NCBI GenBank assembly: GCA_039196965.1
Contig: JBCCUK010000006.1
Coordinates: 62,001-126,000 of the forward strand
From: CALLCD01 sp039196965
Lineage (GTDB): Bacteria > Pseudomonadota > Alphaproteobacteria > Caulobacterales > Hyphomonadaceae
DNA length: 64,000 nucleotides
Reading direction: 5' to 3'
The first letter of the stretch is position 1, and each line of letters begins with the position of its first letter. The notes under the pieces were generated by a model. The model did not search any database. It was not told where the DNA came from and saw only the letters and a list, made by a program, of their open reading frames with translations. The position numbers and the translations under genes are program-made. This document shows positions 35,293-44,339 of the stretch, in pieces.

Positions 35293-35328
35293 ACTCTCAG
35301 ACACTCTCAGCGCGCCGAAACTGAGAGT
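35293..35328 (-). terminator. Terminator with duplicated stem arm after the DUF4175 gene
   Basis: ACTCTCAG occurs twice (35293-35300 and 35303-35310), and its complement CTGAGAGT lies at 35321-35328, so two alternative 8-bp hairpins are possible. On the minus strand the outer arm is followed by TTTTA. It lies 33 bases beyond the stop of the last gene of the argH-lptM-lysA-DUF4175 cluster and is a plausible intrinsic terminator. Confidence 0.55.
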
Positions 35329-35360
35329 CTCAACGCCTACCCTATCCTCGGTTTATCCCC

Positions 35361-37928
35361 CTAAAACCGATCCAGCAAACGCTCCAGATAATCGCGTTCA
35401 TCTTCATCGCTCGGATCGGAATAACGACGGCGCAGCTCCTCCAGAATATCGAGGGCGCGCTGGCGTTCAGACTGATCAGGAACATCAATCCCTTCAGATG
35501 AGTTGGCCCCGCTCGTCTCGCGTCCGAACGGATCGGTCTGCGATTGCTGCTGGTTCTCGCTGCGAAGTTCATCAAGGGCGCTGGCAAGCTCTCCAGCGAC
35601 GTCGCGCAGCCTGTTTGTTGCGCGCTCCTGATCGCGCTGGGCCCGGCCAAACTGCCCCTCGCGCAGCGAATCTTCAGCGCGGCGCTGCGCCCGCAGGGCA
35701 TCTTCCAGCGCTTGCTCGGTGGCTTCGCCGCCCGGAAGGCCGTCTTCACCTTCGTCGTCGCCTGCGCCGCCCTGTTCGGAGCGCTCACGCAAGGCTTCGA
35801 GCAAATCACCAATCGCCTCCTGCCGCTCGGCAAGCTCCTCGCCGCTCAGTTCGGGCACCTGTCCGGCCTGACCGCCGCCCTGCTGCCGCCGGCTGTCTTC
35901 CGCCTGACGTCCGGCCTCCAGCGTATCATCGTTCAGCTCACGCTGCTCGCGCAGGGCTTCAGCCAGATCTTCAAGGTTTTCAGCAAGCTCCTGCTGCTCG
36001 CTGCTCTCTTCGCCTTCCTCGCCTTCGCCGCCCTGATTGGGCAGGGCAAATCCGTCTCCGCCTTGCCCATTACCCTGCTGAAATTCGAGATTTTCCAGCA
36101 TGTTGGTGATATCGGAAAGCAGCTGACGCGCCTGATCGCGTGCGCCTGTCTGGGACAGATCCTCAAGCGCCTGGAGCATTTCTTCGAAAGAGTTTTGACC
36201 AAGAGACGGTCCGCCCGCACCGCCGGCTTGCTGGTTATCGAGCCCGTCCTGGGTTGCGCCTTCGGGCAGGCCATTTGCAATGGCTTCGGCCAGCTTGGCC
36301 TGAACATAGTTTTCCGCTGCCTGACGGAAGGCGTCGGTCAGACGCAAGAGCTCCTCTTCGGTCGCCCCTTCGCGCAGAGCCTCTTCCAGTGCCCGCCTTG
36401 CTGCCAGAAGTGCGGCCAGAGCGTCGGCTGAGCTACCATACTCCGCTTTCAGCGCGACAGCCCATAAAAGGCCATCCAAAGCGCGTGCTTCATCAAGATT
36501 GGTGGCTGATTTCAATGTGCCATGGGCCGCAGCAAGGCCAGAAAATATGCCGTAATCGTCGAAGTATTTCTCACCGCTAAAGGTCACCGCCTCCAGCATC
36601 AACGCTGCCTGTTGGACCCCCTCTGGCGCGCTTTCCAAGGCATTGATCGGTCCGACATACCCCTCTTCATAGGCGCGCGGCTCACGCAAAGCTGTCACGC
36701 GGATCTCCTGGGTCGCCCTAGCCAGGTTTTGCAAAAAGAGTTTCTCGGGAAATTTGAACTCATGTGGTTCACTTTCGCCCTCCTGACCTGCGCCATCGGT
36801 GGCGACCAGACGCCCGGACACCAACAGACCTGCCCAAGGGTGACGGGTCATATCGATGGCAGAGTCTTCAGTGGCCTCACGAACAGACGCGCCCGGCAGT
36901 TCAATCCGCACGCGTCGCTCATCTTCCGGTACGGCAGGATGAGGTTCGACCAGCTTCAGAGCAAGTTCGAGACGCTCTACACCGTAATCGTCGACCACAC
37001 TCCATGAAAACTCCGTTCGATCATTCTCACCTAAAACCGGCGGTTCATCGAAGCGAGGCATCGGCGGGCTGTCGGGCGACGTGGTGATCTGCCAGGCGGC
37101 ACGGCGGCCCCACCAATTCACGGCCAGCAGCGCATCTTCAGTAACAACCGCTCGCGTCTCATAGGCACCGTCAGGCGTTTCTTCGAAGCGCTGTCGTTGC
37201 GTTTGGGTGGTGCCTCTGAGCACCAGTTTCGGGGCCGACCGCGCCTGCGCTCTGACCGTCACCTCTGATCCGGCCGGCACCAATACAGGCGTGCCATCAC
37301 CGCTCAGAAACACTGGGGGTCTTCGGGAGTATTCCGGAGGAGAAATCCAAGCCTCAACTCGGACATCTTCCGCCCCGATCAACGATCCGTAATCGGGCAT
37401 CAGAGCCCGTCCGATCCGCCCGGAGACATCACCCCATGACGATACGAATCCAATGGCCAGCAGAGCCGGTACTGCAAATCTCAGATAGAACGGATCTAGC
37501 GCCCGCCACTCGGCAACAAAGCGCGGAACATTCAGTCCGATAGCAGCCCGCCTCAGTCGCTTTGTGTGGGCCCGCCAGAGCAAGCGTGCCGCCGGTGCCG
37601 AGGTGCTTGGACGATCCGACAGTCCTGCGATTGGTCGATCTTCGGAAAGTGCGTCCAGCGCCGCGTGAGCATCGCCCTCCGAAGTCTTTATGAAACGTCG
37701 TCTTCCCCTGCTTCCGAGAATGATCAGCCCAACGAAAAACACCAGGGTAGATAGCGCGCCCACTGTCGGAGCCATGACATCGATCACACCAAACAGGGCC
37801 ATGGCGAGAAAAACAGCGATCAGCAGGATGAGCGACCAAAACGCCGTCACGACACGAAGGGCCGTCAGGCCGACTCGGGTCTGAAACGTCTTTCGGGAAA
37901 GTCCCTCAATGTCCTTTAGCTCAGCCAA
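35361..37928 (-). CDS. DUF4175 / TIGR02302-family membrane protein
   Basis: This large 855-residue protein is typical of alphaproteobacteria and sits next to lysA. It has three hydrophobic segments (about 24-46, 53-72 and, after a soluble stretch, 150-167), then a long periplasmic-looking region with beta-rich parts. A Gln/Gly/Glu-rich low-complexity and coiled-coil region covers about 560-840 (many QGGEGEEG, QERATNRL and RAEDSLR repeats). The tail is highly charged (YSDPSDEDERDYLERLL). The biochemical function of the family is not established. It overlaps the end of lysA by 13 bases, so it is the last gene of the argH-lptM-lysA operon. Confidence 0.88.
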   Translation of the reverse strand: MAELKDIEGLSRKTFQTRVGLTALRVVTAFWSLILLIAVFLAMALFGVIDVMAPTVGALSTLVFFVGLIILGSRGRRRFIKTSEGDAHAALDALSEDRPIAGLSDRPSTSAPAARLLWRAHTKRLRRAAIGLNVPRFVAEWRALDPFYLRFAVPALLAIGFVSSWGDVSGRIGRALMPDYGSLIGAEDVRVEAWISPPEYSRRPPVFLSGDGTPVLVPAGSEVTVRAQARSAPKLVLRGTTQTQRQRFEETPDGAYETRAVVTEDALLAVNWWGRRAAWQITTSPDSPPMPRFDEPPVLGENDRTEFSWSVVDDYGVERLELALKLVEPHPAVPEDERRVRIELPGASVREATEDSAIDMTRHPWAGLLVSGRLVATDGAGQEGESEPHEFKFPEKLFLQNLARATQEIRVTALREPRAYEEGYVGPINALESAPEGVQQAALMLEAVTFSGEKYFDDYGIFSGLAAAHGTLKSATNLDEARALDGLLWAVALKAEYGSSADALAALLAARRALEEALREGATEEELLRLTDAFRQAAENYVQAKLAEAIANGLPEGATQDGLDNQQAGGAGGPSLGQNSFEEMLQALEDLSQTGARDQARQLLSDITNMLENLEFQQGNGQGGDGFALPNQGGEGEEGEESSEQQELAENLEDLAEALREQRELNDDTLEAGRQAEDSRRQQGGGQAGQVPELSGEELAERQEAIGDLLEALRERSEQGGAGDDEGEDGLPGGEATEQALEDALRAQRRAEDSLREGQFGRAQRDQERATNRLRDVAGELASALDELRSENQQQSQTDPFGRETSGANSSEGIDVPDQSERQRALDILEELRRRYSDPSDEDERDYLERLLDRF

Positions 37929-39181
37929 TCGGGTATGCGCTCCAATGCCGTCATTTCTTCAAATGTAGGCCGCCTTCGGATGATTGCATAATCGGAACCA
38001 TTCACAATCACTTCCGGCACCAAAGGCCTCGCATTGTATTGTGATGACAATACGGCCCCATAGGCTCCCGCTGAATGAAACGCGATCGGTTCGCCCGGTT
38101 CCAGCCGTGGGAGCTGGCGCGCAGAGGCAAACTTGTCAGTGGATTCGCAGATCGGCCCCACAATATCGACCGTCTCCATTTCCATCTCGCTTGCCCGCTC
38201 GTTCAGAGGGGAGATATCATGGTGCGCAGAGTATAGCGCCGGGCGCAGGAGGTCATTCATGCCGGCATCGACGATCAAAAAACGCCGGTCCGGTGCATCC
38301 TTATAGTACAGCGCCCGGGTGATCATGATGCCCGCATTGCCAGCAATGACCCGGCCGGGTTCCAGAATGATCTGGACCGGCAGATCACCGATCACCCGGC
38401 GGATCATATTGGCATAGGCATCGGGGGGCGCTGGCTGGTCGGTTGACGTGTAGGGAATGCCCAAACCGCCGCCAAGATCGATCCGCGTGATATCGTGACC
38501 AACTTCGCGCAGCTTTGTCGCCAGGCCGACGGTCTTGCGAAAGGCCGCTTCCATAGGCTCAAGATCGCCAATCTGGGACCCGATATGCACATCGACGCCC
38601 ACCGCCTCGATGCCCGGCAATTGCTTGATCCGGTCGTAGAGCCCTTCCGCCTCTGACCATGGCACACCGAATTTATCACCCTGCTTTCCAGTAGAGATAT
38701 TCGGATGACCTCCCGCCGCCACATCGGGATTAACCCGGAGCGCTACTGGCGCTGTCTTTTCTAATGCCGCAGCAACTTCCGACAGAACCTCAAGCTCGGC
38801 GGCGCTTTCAACATTGAACTGGTGAATACCGACCTCGAGCGCAAACGCCATTTCCTCCCGCGTTTTCCCGACACCGGAGAAGACGATCTTGTCCGCTGGG
38901 ATGCCTGCTGCAATAGCCCGCTTCAGCTCACCTGCACTCACCACATCCGCGCCGCACCCCGCTTTCCCGAGCGTCGCGAGCACGCCAACATTGCCATTCG
39001 CCTTAACCGAATAGGCAATCAGGCAATCCATGCCTTCAAAGACCGTTGCGATGACCCTGGCATGGCGGCGTAGCGTCGCCGTGGAGTAGACGTATACCGG
39101 TGTCCCCACCGCTTCTACGATGTCGGCGAGATCGACCTCCTCGCAATGCAGCGAGCCATTTCGATAGTGAAAGTGATGCAC
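37916..39181 (-). CDS. lysA: Diaminopimelate decarboxylase
   Basis: LysA is the PLP-dependent enzyme of the last step of lysine synthesis, converting meso-diaminopimelate to L-lysine. The 421-residue fold-type III protein shows the PLP lysine in AYSVKANGNVG near residue 58, VDVHIGSQIGDLEPM, the phosphate-binding DLGGGLGIPY, and the second-subunit active-site motif GPICESTDKFA. It is separated from lptM by 12 bases. Diaminopimelate is also a peptidoglycan precursor, so placement with envelope genes fits. Confidence 0.96.
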   Translation of the reverse strand: MHHFHYRNGSLHCEEVDLADIVEAVGTPVYVYSTATLRRHARVIATVFEGMDCLIAYSVKANGNVGVLATLGKAGCGADVVSAGELKRAIAAGIPADKIVFSGVGKTREEMAFALEVGIHQFNVESAAELEVLSEVAAALEKTAPVALRVNPDVAAGGHPNISTGKQGDKFGVPWSEAEGLYDRIKQLPGIEAVGVDVHIGSQIGDLEPMEAAFRKTVGLATKLREVGHDITRIDLGGGLGIPYTSTDQPAPPDAYANMIRRVIGDLPVQIILEPGRVIAGNAGIMITRALYYKDAPDRRFLIVDAGMNDLLRPALYSAHHDISPLNERASEMEMETVDIVGPICESTDKFASARQLPRLEPGEPIAFHSAGAYGAVLSSQYNARPLVPEVIVNGSDYAIIRRRPTFEEMTALERIPDWLS

Positions 39182-39193
39182 GAGTATGGGTGC

Positions 39194-39457
39194 CTATTCG
39201 CCTTCGCCAGCGTCTTCGATGGCGGTTTCCTCAACAGGGCTCACCGGTGCCGCATCCGGCACTTCCCCGCCAAATTCATTGACATTGGAGACCTCTGGCT
39301 CCGGCTCCACAGCCTCTAATTCATCTTCCATGGTCTGCTCGATCGGCGCAACGTCCCGGAAGATCGGATCCGGGCGCTGAAGGCCGCCGCGAAGCCCACA
39401 AGCCGACAGTCCCACCACGGCAGACAAGCCGACCAAAATAACCCTAGAACTCCGCAT
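39194..39457 (-). CDS. lptM: LptM-like small lipoprotein
   Basis: This 87-residue lipoprotein has lipobox LSAC followed by GLRGGLQRPDP, the short CGLxG-x-L-x-x-P pattern of LptM (formerly YifL), which helps mature the LPS translocon LptDE. The start is the ATG at 39457; a longer in-frame extension upstream runs inside argH and is rejected. The rest is acidic and disordered (many Glu, Val and Pro), longer than the enterobacterial form. It overlaps the end of argH by 14 bases. The argH-lptM-lysA order is conserved widely in proteobacteria, supporting the call despite weak sequence. Confidence 0.82.
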   Translation of the reverse strand: MRSSRVILVGLSAVVGLSACGLRGGLQRPDPIFRDVAPIEQTMEDELEAVEPEPEVSNVNEFGGEVPDAAPVSPVEETAIEDAGEGE

Positions 39458-40874
39458 CTTCAGTGTCTCCTCGACCGCACTCCAGCCTTTCTTTCCACGC
39501 CGCAACCTGTTCGGCAACTCGGCTTGGTGCGGTTCCTCCAAAGCTGACTCGGCTGGCAGCGGATGCCTCAACAGTGAGCACGGAATAGACATCTTCGGTC
39601 AGCCGCCCCTCTTCGGCCTGCAATTCAGCAAGGGTGAGATCCGGTAGATCCTTCTTCCCAGCTTCAGCAGCGGCAACGAGCCGCCCGGTGACATGGTGAG
39701 CCTCGCGGAATGGCATTTTCAGTTCCCGAACGAGATAATCCGCAAGATCCGTCGCCGTGGAGAACCCCTTTGACGCCGCTACCATCATGGCGTCCGGGTG
39801 AAAGGTCATCGTTTCAACCATGCCCGCCATAGCCCGGGCGCAAAGATCGAAACTGTCAAATGCTTCAAATGTCAGAGATTTATCGTCCTGCAGATCCTTG
39901 GCGTAAGCGAGCGGCAGAGCTTTCACCGCCCCCTGCAATGATGCAAACTTGCCGGTGATCAGAGCGGCCTTCGCACGGACAAGTTCAGCCGCGTCAGGAT
40001 TGCGCTTTTGCGGCATGATCGACGATCCAGTAGACCACTCGTCCGACAGCGAAGCAAATCCGAACTGCGCCGATGTCCATAGGACAATTTCCTCTGCCAA
40101 CCTGGACAAGTGAGTGGCAGCAATGGCCAGGGCCGACAGAGCTTCCAGAGCAAAATCACGCGCTGATACAGCATCGAGAGAATTCGCCATGGGGTGATCA
40201 AACCCGAGCGCCTCGGCCGTCATCTCCCTATCGATGGGGAAACTCGTTCCGGCGAGGGCAGCGGCCCCAAGCGGGCATTCATTCAGGCGCACCATGGCAT
40301 CGCCGAGGCGGCCCCGATCCCTGTCCAGCATCTCGACATAGGCGAGCAGATGATGACCAAGGGTGACGGGTTGCGCCGTCTGCAAATGGGTGAACCCCGG
40401 CATGATGGTTCCAGCATGCTCACCTGCACGGGCCACCAGCGCCATTTGCAGATCTTCGAGGCGGTCGGACGCCTCGCCGAGAGCCCCCCTCACCCAGAGC
40501 CTGAAATCCGTGACGACCTGATCATTGCGCGAGCGCGCCGTATGCAAACGGCCTGCGGGCTCACCGACCAGATCCTTCAGGCGCGCTTCGATGTTCATAT
40601 GAATATCTTCCAGCGAGCGGGAAAACGGAAACTCACTCGCATTGATTTCATTCAGTATTTTATCAAGACCCTGCTGAATCGCCGCATTGTCCTCGGCTGA
40701 AATGATCCCCGTCGACGCCAGCATATTCGCATGAGCCTTCGACCCGGCAATATCTTCCCGGGCCATGCGCTGATCCACATCGATTGAGGCGTTAATTGCC
40801 TCCATGATGTCCGAAGGTTGTGCGGCGAACCGCCCGCCCCACATTTGCTGGCTTTTTCCATCACTGTCGGCCAT
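39444..40874 (-). CDS. argH: Argininosuccinate lyase
   Basis: ArgH splits argininosuccinate into arginine and fumarate. The 476-residue protein starts at the ATG at 40874 behind AGAGG; the 17-codon upstream extension is rejected. The fumarase/aspartase superfamily signature GSSIMPQKRNPD is near residue 273. TARSRNDQV and the catalytic GFTHLQTAQPVTLGH segment are also visible. It starts the minus-strand cluster argH-lptM-lysA-DUF4175 and is divergent from the thioredoxin-like gene, whose start is 26 bases away. Confidence 0.97.
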   Translation of the reverse strand: MADSDGKSQQMWGGRFAAQPSDIMEAINASIDVDQRMAREDIAGSKAHANMLASTGIISAEDNAAIQQGLDKILNEINASEFPFSRSLEDIHMNIEARLKDLVGEPAGRLHTARSRNDQVVTDFRLWVRGALGEASDRLEDLQMALVARAGEHAGTIMPGFTHLQTAQPVTLGHHLLAYVEMLDRDRGRLGDAMVRLNECPLGAAALAGTSFPIDREMTAEALGFDHPMANSLDAVSARDFALEALSALAIAATHLSRLAEEIVLWTSAQFGFASLSDEWSTGSSIMPQKRNPDAAELVRAKAALITGKFASLQGAVKALPLAYAKDLQDDKSLTFEAFDSFDLCARAMAGMVETMTFHPDAMMVAASKGFSTATDLADYLVRELKMPFREAHHVTGRLVAAAEAGKKDLPDLTLAELQAEEGRLTEDVYSVLTVEASAASRVSFGGTAPSRVAEQVAAWKERLECGRGDTEDAEF

Positions 40875-40900
40875 ATCCGCACCTCTAAAAGGAGTAGTCC

Positions 40901-41497
40901 ATGGCGCGTATTCCTGCACGCACACTTATCACCGCGATGCTTGTGGGCCTTGTTGGCGTGATTGTCTACGTCCTCAACAGCGCGGCGACGGGACCGGGCG
41001 AAAAGGTGGCGTTTGAGCGCTTCGCCACGGGAGAACTTGCTGGGCTTGATTTCAGCTATGCCAACACACTGCCGGGCGAGCAGGCTTTCCTTTCTCCGGA
41101 TAATACTGAAGTCACAATGGCGGAGTTGCGCGGAAAGGTGGTGCTGGTGAACCTTTGGGCCACTTGGTGTGCGCCCTGCGAGCGCGAAATGCCAACACTG
41201 GGGGCTCTACAGACGGCCCGGGGCGGCGAGGCTTTCGACGTTGTAGCCATCAGCGTCGATGACCTAGACATTCGCGAGGAAACCAGAGAACAGCTGGCCA
41301 CATGGTCCGGTGGCCGCCTGCAGCTCTATCAGGCGAAGGATTTTGACCTTGCCTATGTGGACTTCAAGGCACGGGGGTTTCCGACCAGCATTCTCTACGA
41401 TGCCACTGGCGAGGAAGTCGCTCGATACGCTGGCGAGTTGGACTGGTCGAGCTATGAAGCCGTTGCCTTTATTGATGCAGTCATTGCCGGAGACTAG
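40901..41497 (+). CDS. TlpA/ResA-type membrane-anchored thiol-disulfide oxidoreductase
   Basis: This 198-residue protein has an N-terminal anchor (about 9-27) and a periplasmic thioredoxin fold. The redox motif WATWCAPCE (CxxC) is near residue 90, and the cis-Pro region RGFPTSILY is visible. TlpA/ResA proteins reduce disulfides in apocytochromes or copper-loading proteins in the periplasm. It is divergent from argH, a common arrangement in alphaproteobacteria. No cytochrome c maturation genes are adjacent, so the partner is unknown. Confidence 0.9.
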   Translation: MARIPARTLITAMLVGLVGVIVYVLNSAATGPGEKVAFERFATGELAGLDFSYANTLPGEQAFLSPDNTEVTMAELRGKVVLVNLWATWCAPCEREMPTLGALQTARGGEAFDVVAISVDDLDIREETREQLATWSGGRLQLYQAKDFDLAYVDFKARGFPTSILYDATGEEVARYAGELDWSSYEAVAFIDAVIAGD

Positions 41498-41515
41498 TGC
41501 CGCCAATCCAATTCG

Positions 41516-42313
41516 CTACTTCCTGAATTTGAGCAGGAACCGGTCCGTCTTCCGACGTATTTCCGGGTCGAGCACATAGGTCTCGAGATCATCATCGGGA
41601 TTAGCCAAGAGATCGCTTGTGTCGACGAACGTCAAACCGGACGCTTCCGCCATTCTGATAATAATATCCGGATCTATGCGATGTGTCGTTCCGCCGGTCT
41701 CAGTTGAGCTGCCCTTAGGCGCTGAATGGTCGAGGGCGACGAATGTCCCGCCGGTTTTGAGAACACGGCTAATCTCCATGAACGCGCCCTCTGGATCTCC
41801 CAGCGCCTCGACCTCGGATCCATCAGGTGTGAACCAGAGCTCATGGGGACCCAGAACCCAGGTCACCAGATCGGCCGAGCTATCCGGCACTCTTATTTCG
41901 TCGAAGGGCGTGCGCATCATTTCGACGTTTGAAAGTCGGCCATCCTCAAACCGCTTATCAAGACTGTCGCCCAGAAAAGCGTCAAACTCCTTTGGGTTAT
42001 GCATGTAGACCTTGCCGGTATCGGTGACGGCGCGGGAAAAAAGCTCCGTATAGTAACCACCGCCCGCCTCCAATTCGACGACAGTCATACCGTAGCCAAC
42101 ATCCATGAATGCGAGCACTTCCGAGGGGTGGCGCGACGCATCACTTGAGAAATCATCAAGTGGCCTGTCTGGATGCGCCACAAGGGCAGCATAGTCTATC
42201 GGCGGCGGAGCGAGCGGAGCACTGACAAAAGCCCGCCCAGGTGCAGGACCGGAATCAAATGCACAGGCCGAAAGACCACACAACGCAGCGAGGAAACCAA
42301 TATATTTGCCCAT
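41516..42313 (-). CDS. Exported lipoprotein with class I methyltransferase fold
   Basis: This 265-residue protein has an N-terminal lipoprotein signal (GFLAALCGLSAC, Cys17). A methyltransferase-like domain follows, with motif I VVELEAGGGYYTELF near residue 94. An HEL segment (LGPHELWF) and the post-motif strand TFVALDHSAPKG are also visible. The fold resembles S-adenosylmethionine-dependent enzymes, but the predicted location is the periplasmic side, where that cofactor is not known to be available. Similar exported methyltransferase-like proteins occur in alphaproteobacteria, and their function is unknown. It lies 23 bases downstream of an SDR gene and is probably cotranscribed with it. Confidence 0.8.
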   Translation of the reverse strand: MGKYIGFLAALCGLSACAFDSGPAPGRAFVSAPLAPPPIDYAALVAHPDRPLDDFSSDASRHPSEVLAFMDVGYGMTVVELEAGGGYYTELFSRAVTDTGKVYMHNPKEFDAFLGDSLDKRFEDGRLSNVEMMRTPFDEIRVPDSSADLVTWVLGPHELWFTPDGSEVEALGDPEGAFMEISRVLKTGGTFVALDHSAPKGSSTETGGTTHRIDPDIIIRMAEASGLTFVDTSDLLANPDDDLETYVLDPEIRRKTDRFLLKFRK

Positions 42314-42336
42314 TGCCCACTCTTTCAGAATGCTCG

Positions 42337-43308
42337 TTAGATCTCAGCGAGCATTTTTTCGCTCATATCCCAAAGGCGTTCTGCCTTTTCATCATCGCAA
42401 ATCCATTCCCGGGCATGCTCCCAACGTTGACTGTCTTCAGTCGCCAGCTTGGCGATATCGCAGTCTTCGCAATAGACGCCGCCCTTGCCGTCAAGCTTAG
42501 AAGATGTCGCTGCCCAGGTTGCCGTGGAGGCTCCCTGTTCCGGCGTCTTGAACATCATCTGAACCATTTCCGGTATCGTGCCGTCGGCATTTTTCCATCC
42601 GAGGGCGACCATCTCCTCATCCGGGAGATGGCGCTGGAGCGGTGTGAAAATACCGCCAGGATGTACAGAAAATCCACGAACGCCGTATTGCTGGGCCTGT
42701 TGGTCAACGGCCAGTGCAAACAGGGCATTGGCGGATTTCGCTGAGCCATAAGCCTCCCATTTATCATAGGGTCTTGTCTTGTAATTTGGATCATCCCAGA
42801 TGACGTCGGAGCGAATATGTGCGGTGGAGGACAGGCACACGACCCTCGCGCCCTCGGCCTTTTGCAGCGCCTGTGCCAGCCCCAGGGTTAATGCCATATG
42901 GCCGAGATGGTTAGTCCCGAACTGGGCTTCCCAGCCCGGTCCAATCCGCGTCTCGGGACAAGCCATGATGCCGGCATTGTTGATGAGGATATGCAGCGGT
43001 CGACCCGTCTTCGAGTAGTCCTCGGCAAATTTCCGAACACTTGGAATATCGGCAAGATCCATGGGGGCGATTTCGATATCGCCAGACACATCGCCAAGGG
43101 CCTCCTCTGCAGCCTCTACCCGGCGCGCGGGCACCGTGACGCGCGCGCCTGCGCCCGCAAGGGCCCGTACGGTTTCAATACCAATACCCGAATAACCACC
43201 TGTCACGACGGCCTGCTTGCCGCTGAGGTCAATGCCTTCGACTACTTCAGCAGCCGATGATTTTGCGTGAAATCCTGAGCCTACAGGCTGTTGGTTACTC
43301 TTGGCCAT
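42337..43308 (-). CDS. Short-chain dehydrogenase/reductase
   Basis: This 323-residue SDR oxidoreductase has the NAD(P)-binding TGGYSGIGIET near residue 36, NNAGIMA, and the catalytic Tyr-x3-Lys in EAYGSAKSANALF. The ATG at 43308, five bases after GGGAGG, is preferred over the GTG at 43314. The C-terminal region with HPGGIFTPLQRHLPDEE resembles retinol-dehydrogenase-like or WW-domain-oxidoreductase-like SDRs that act on hydrophobic alcohols. It is divergent from the DMT exporter and precedes the exported methyltransferase-like gene. The substrate is unknown. Confidence 0.88.
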   Translation of the reverse strand: MAKSNQQPVGSGFHAKSSAAEVVEGIDLSGKQAVVTGGYSGIGIETVRALAGAGARVTVPARRVEAAEEALGDVSGDIEIAPMDLADIPSVRKFAEDYSKTGRPLHILINNAGIMACPETRIGPGWEAQFGTNHLGHMALTLGLAQALQKAEGARVVCLSSTAHIRSDVIWDDPNYKTRPYDKWEAYGSAKSANALFALAVDQQAQQYGVRGFSVHPGGIFTPLQRHLPDEEMVALGWKNADGTIPEMVQMMFKTPEQGASTATWAATSSKLDGKGGVYCEDCDIAKLATEDSQRWEHAREWICDDEKAERLWDMSEKMLAEI

Positions 43309-43428
43309 GGGCACCTCCCTTTGCGTTGTTCAGTTAACCGTAGTCGCTTCCGTTCCCAGCTCCAAGGCATAAGGCCCTGAGCCCGCGTCCTTGACATGCC
43401 ACCGGCGCTAACGGACACGCGATGAACC

Positions 43429-44337
43429 ATGCACCTGATCACCTCGCCCATTCTGATCACCGCACTCTGTGTCCTGCTCGGCTCCGTCATCGATGCCGTT
43501 GTCAAAGGGATATCCCCCTATACAACACTCTCAGTACTGCTCGCCTGGCGCTTCGCCTCCGGTGCCCTTTTGTCGTTGGGCCTGTGCATTGCCACAAGGC
43601 AAGCACGGCCAACATTCAGGGCAATCCGCTTCCACACAATGCGCAGTATCATTCAGCTGATGTCTGCTTTTCTCTTCTTCTGGGCGCTAACGCAGCTTGC
43701 GCTGGCCGAAGCGACCGTCATCGGTTTCACGTCGGCGCTGATGGTTGCGCCCTTGGGGGCCGTCATTCTGGGTGAACGCATTACGGCAACAAGCATGATG
43801 GCCGCGATCATCGGTTTCGCCGGAGCCATTCTGGCCGTCTCAACGGAAACCAGCGGAGCACCCGAGGATGGTCAGCGAATTCTCGGTGCCGCCGCTGCGT
43901 TTGGTGCTGCTTTCCTCTACGCAGTTAATCTGGTCCTGATCAGGCTGCGGGCACGCGAAGAGCCGCCATTAATGATCGCAGCGCTGACGAACATTATAAT
44001 CGGCTTGATCCTGCTTCCTGTTCTGGTCAGCGGACTACCAACGCAAAACTGGGATGTTGTTCCTATTCTTGTCGGACTTGGCGTGCTGGGATTTTTAGTT
44101 TGGTGGCTACTTTCAATCGCATATGCGCGAGCACCTGCCCAGCGACTAGCTCCCATTGAATACACCTCGCTTATCTGGAGTGCGATCCTTGGCGCAGTCT
44201 TCTTCAGGGAATGGCCCGGCTTGCCACTATATGCGGGCGCAATGATCATCATCGCAGCATGTTTGATTGTGGCCTTTGAGGACAGGTTCCAAACGCGTCG
44301 GCAAGCTAAAGCACCTGCGAGCGGGGTCCCAGACTAG
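43429..44337 (+). CDS. DMT-superfamily (EamA) transporter
   Basis: This 302-residue protein has about ten transmembrane helices arranged as two EamA repeats. The first ends near FVSALMVAPLGAVILGERI-like features (FTSALMVAPLGAVILGERI) and the second shows the corresponding APIEYTSLIWSAILGAVFF. Members export amino acids, nucleotides or other metabolites. The specificity is not predictable. Its stop codon is 2 bases from the stop of a convergent 55-residue small gene. Confidence 0.88.
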   Translation: MHLITSPILITALCVLLGSVIDAVVKGISPYTTLSVLLAWRFASGALLSLGLCIATRQARPTFRAIRFHTMRSIIQLMSAFLFFWALTQLALAEATVIGFTSALMVAPLGAVILGERITATSMMAAIIGFAGAILAVSTETSGAPEDGQRILGAAAAFGAAFLYAVNLVLIRLRAREEPPLMIAALTNIIIGLILLPVLVSGLPTQNWDVVPILVGLGVLGFLVWWLLSIAYARAPAQRLAPIEYTSLIWSAILGAVFFREWPGLPLYAGAMIIIAACLIVAFEDRFQTRRQAKAPASGVPD

Positions 44338-44339
44338 CC

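Noticed and set aside
35498..36431. Two long plus-strand frames opposite the DUF4175 gene
   Set aside because: They arise from the Gln/Glu/Gly-rich repeat codons of the real gene. Their products are low-complexity Leu/Ala/Arg strings.
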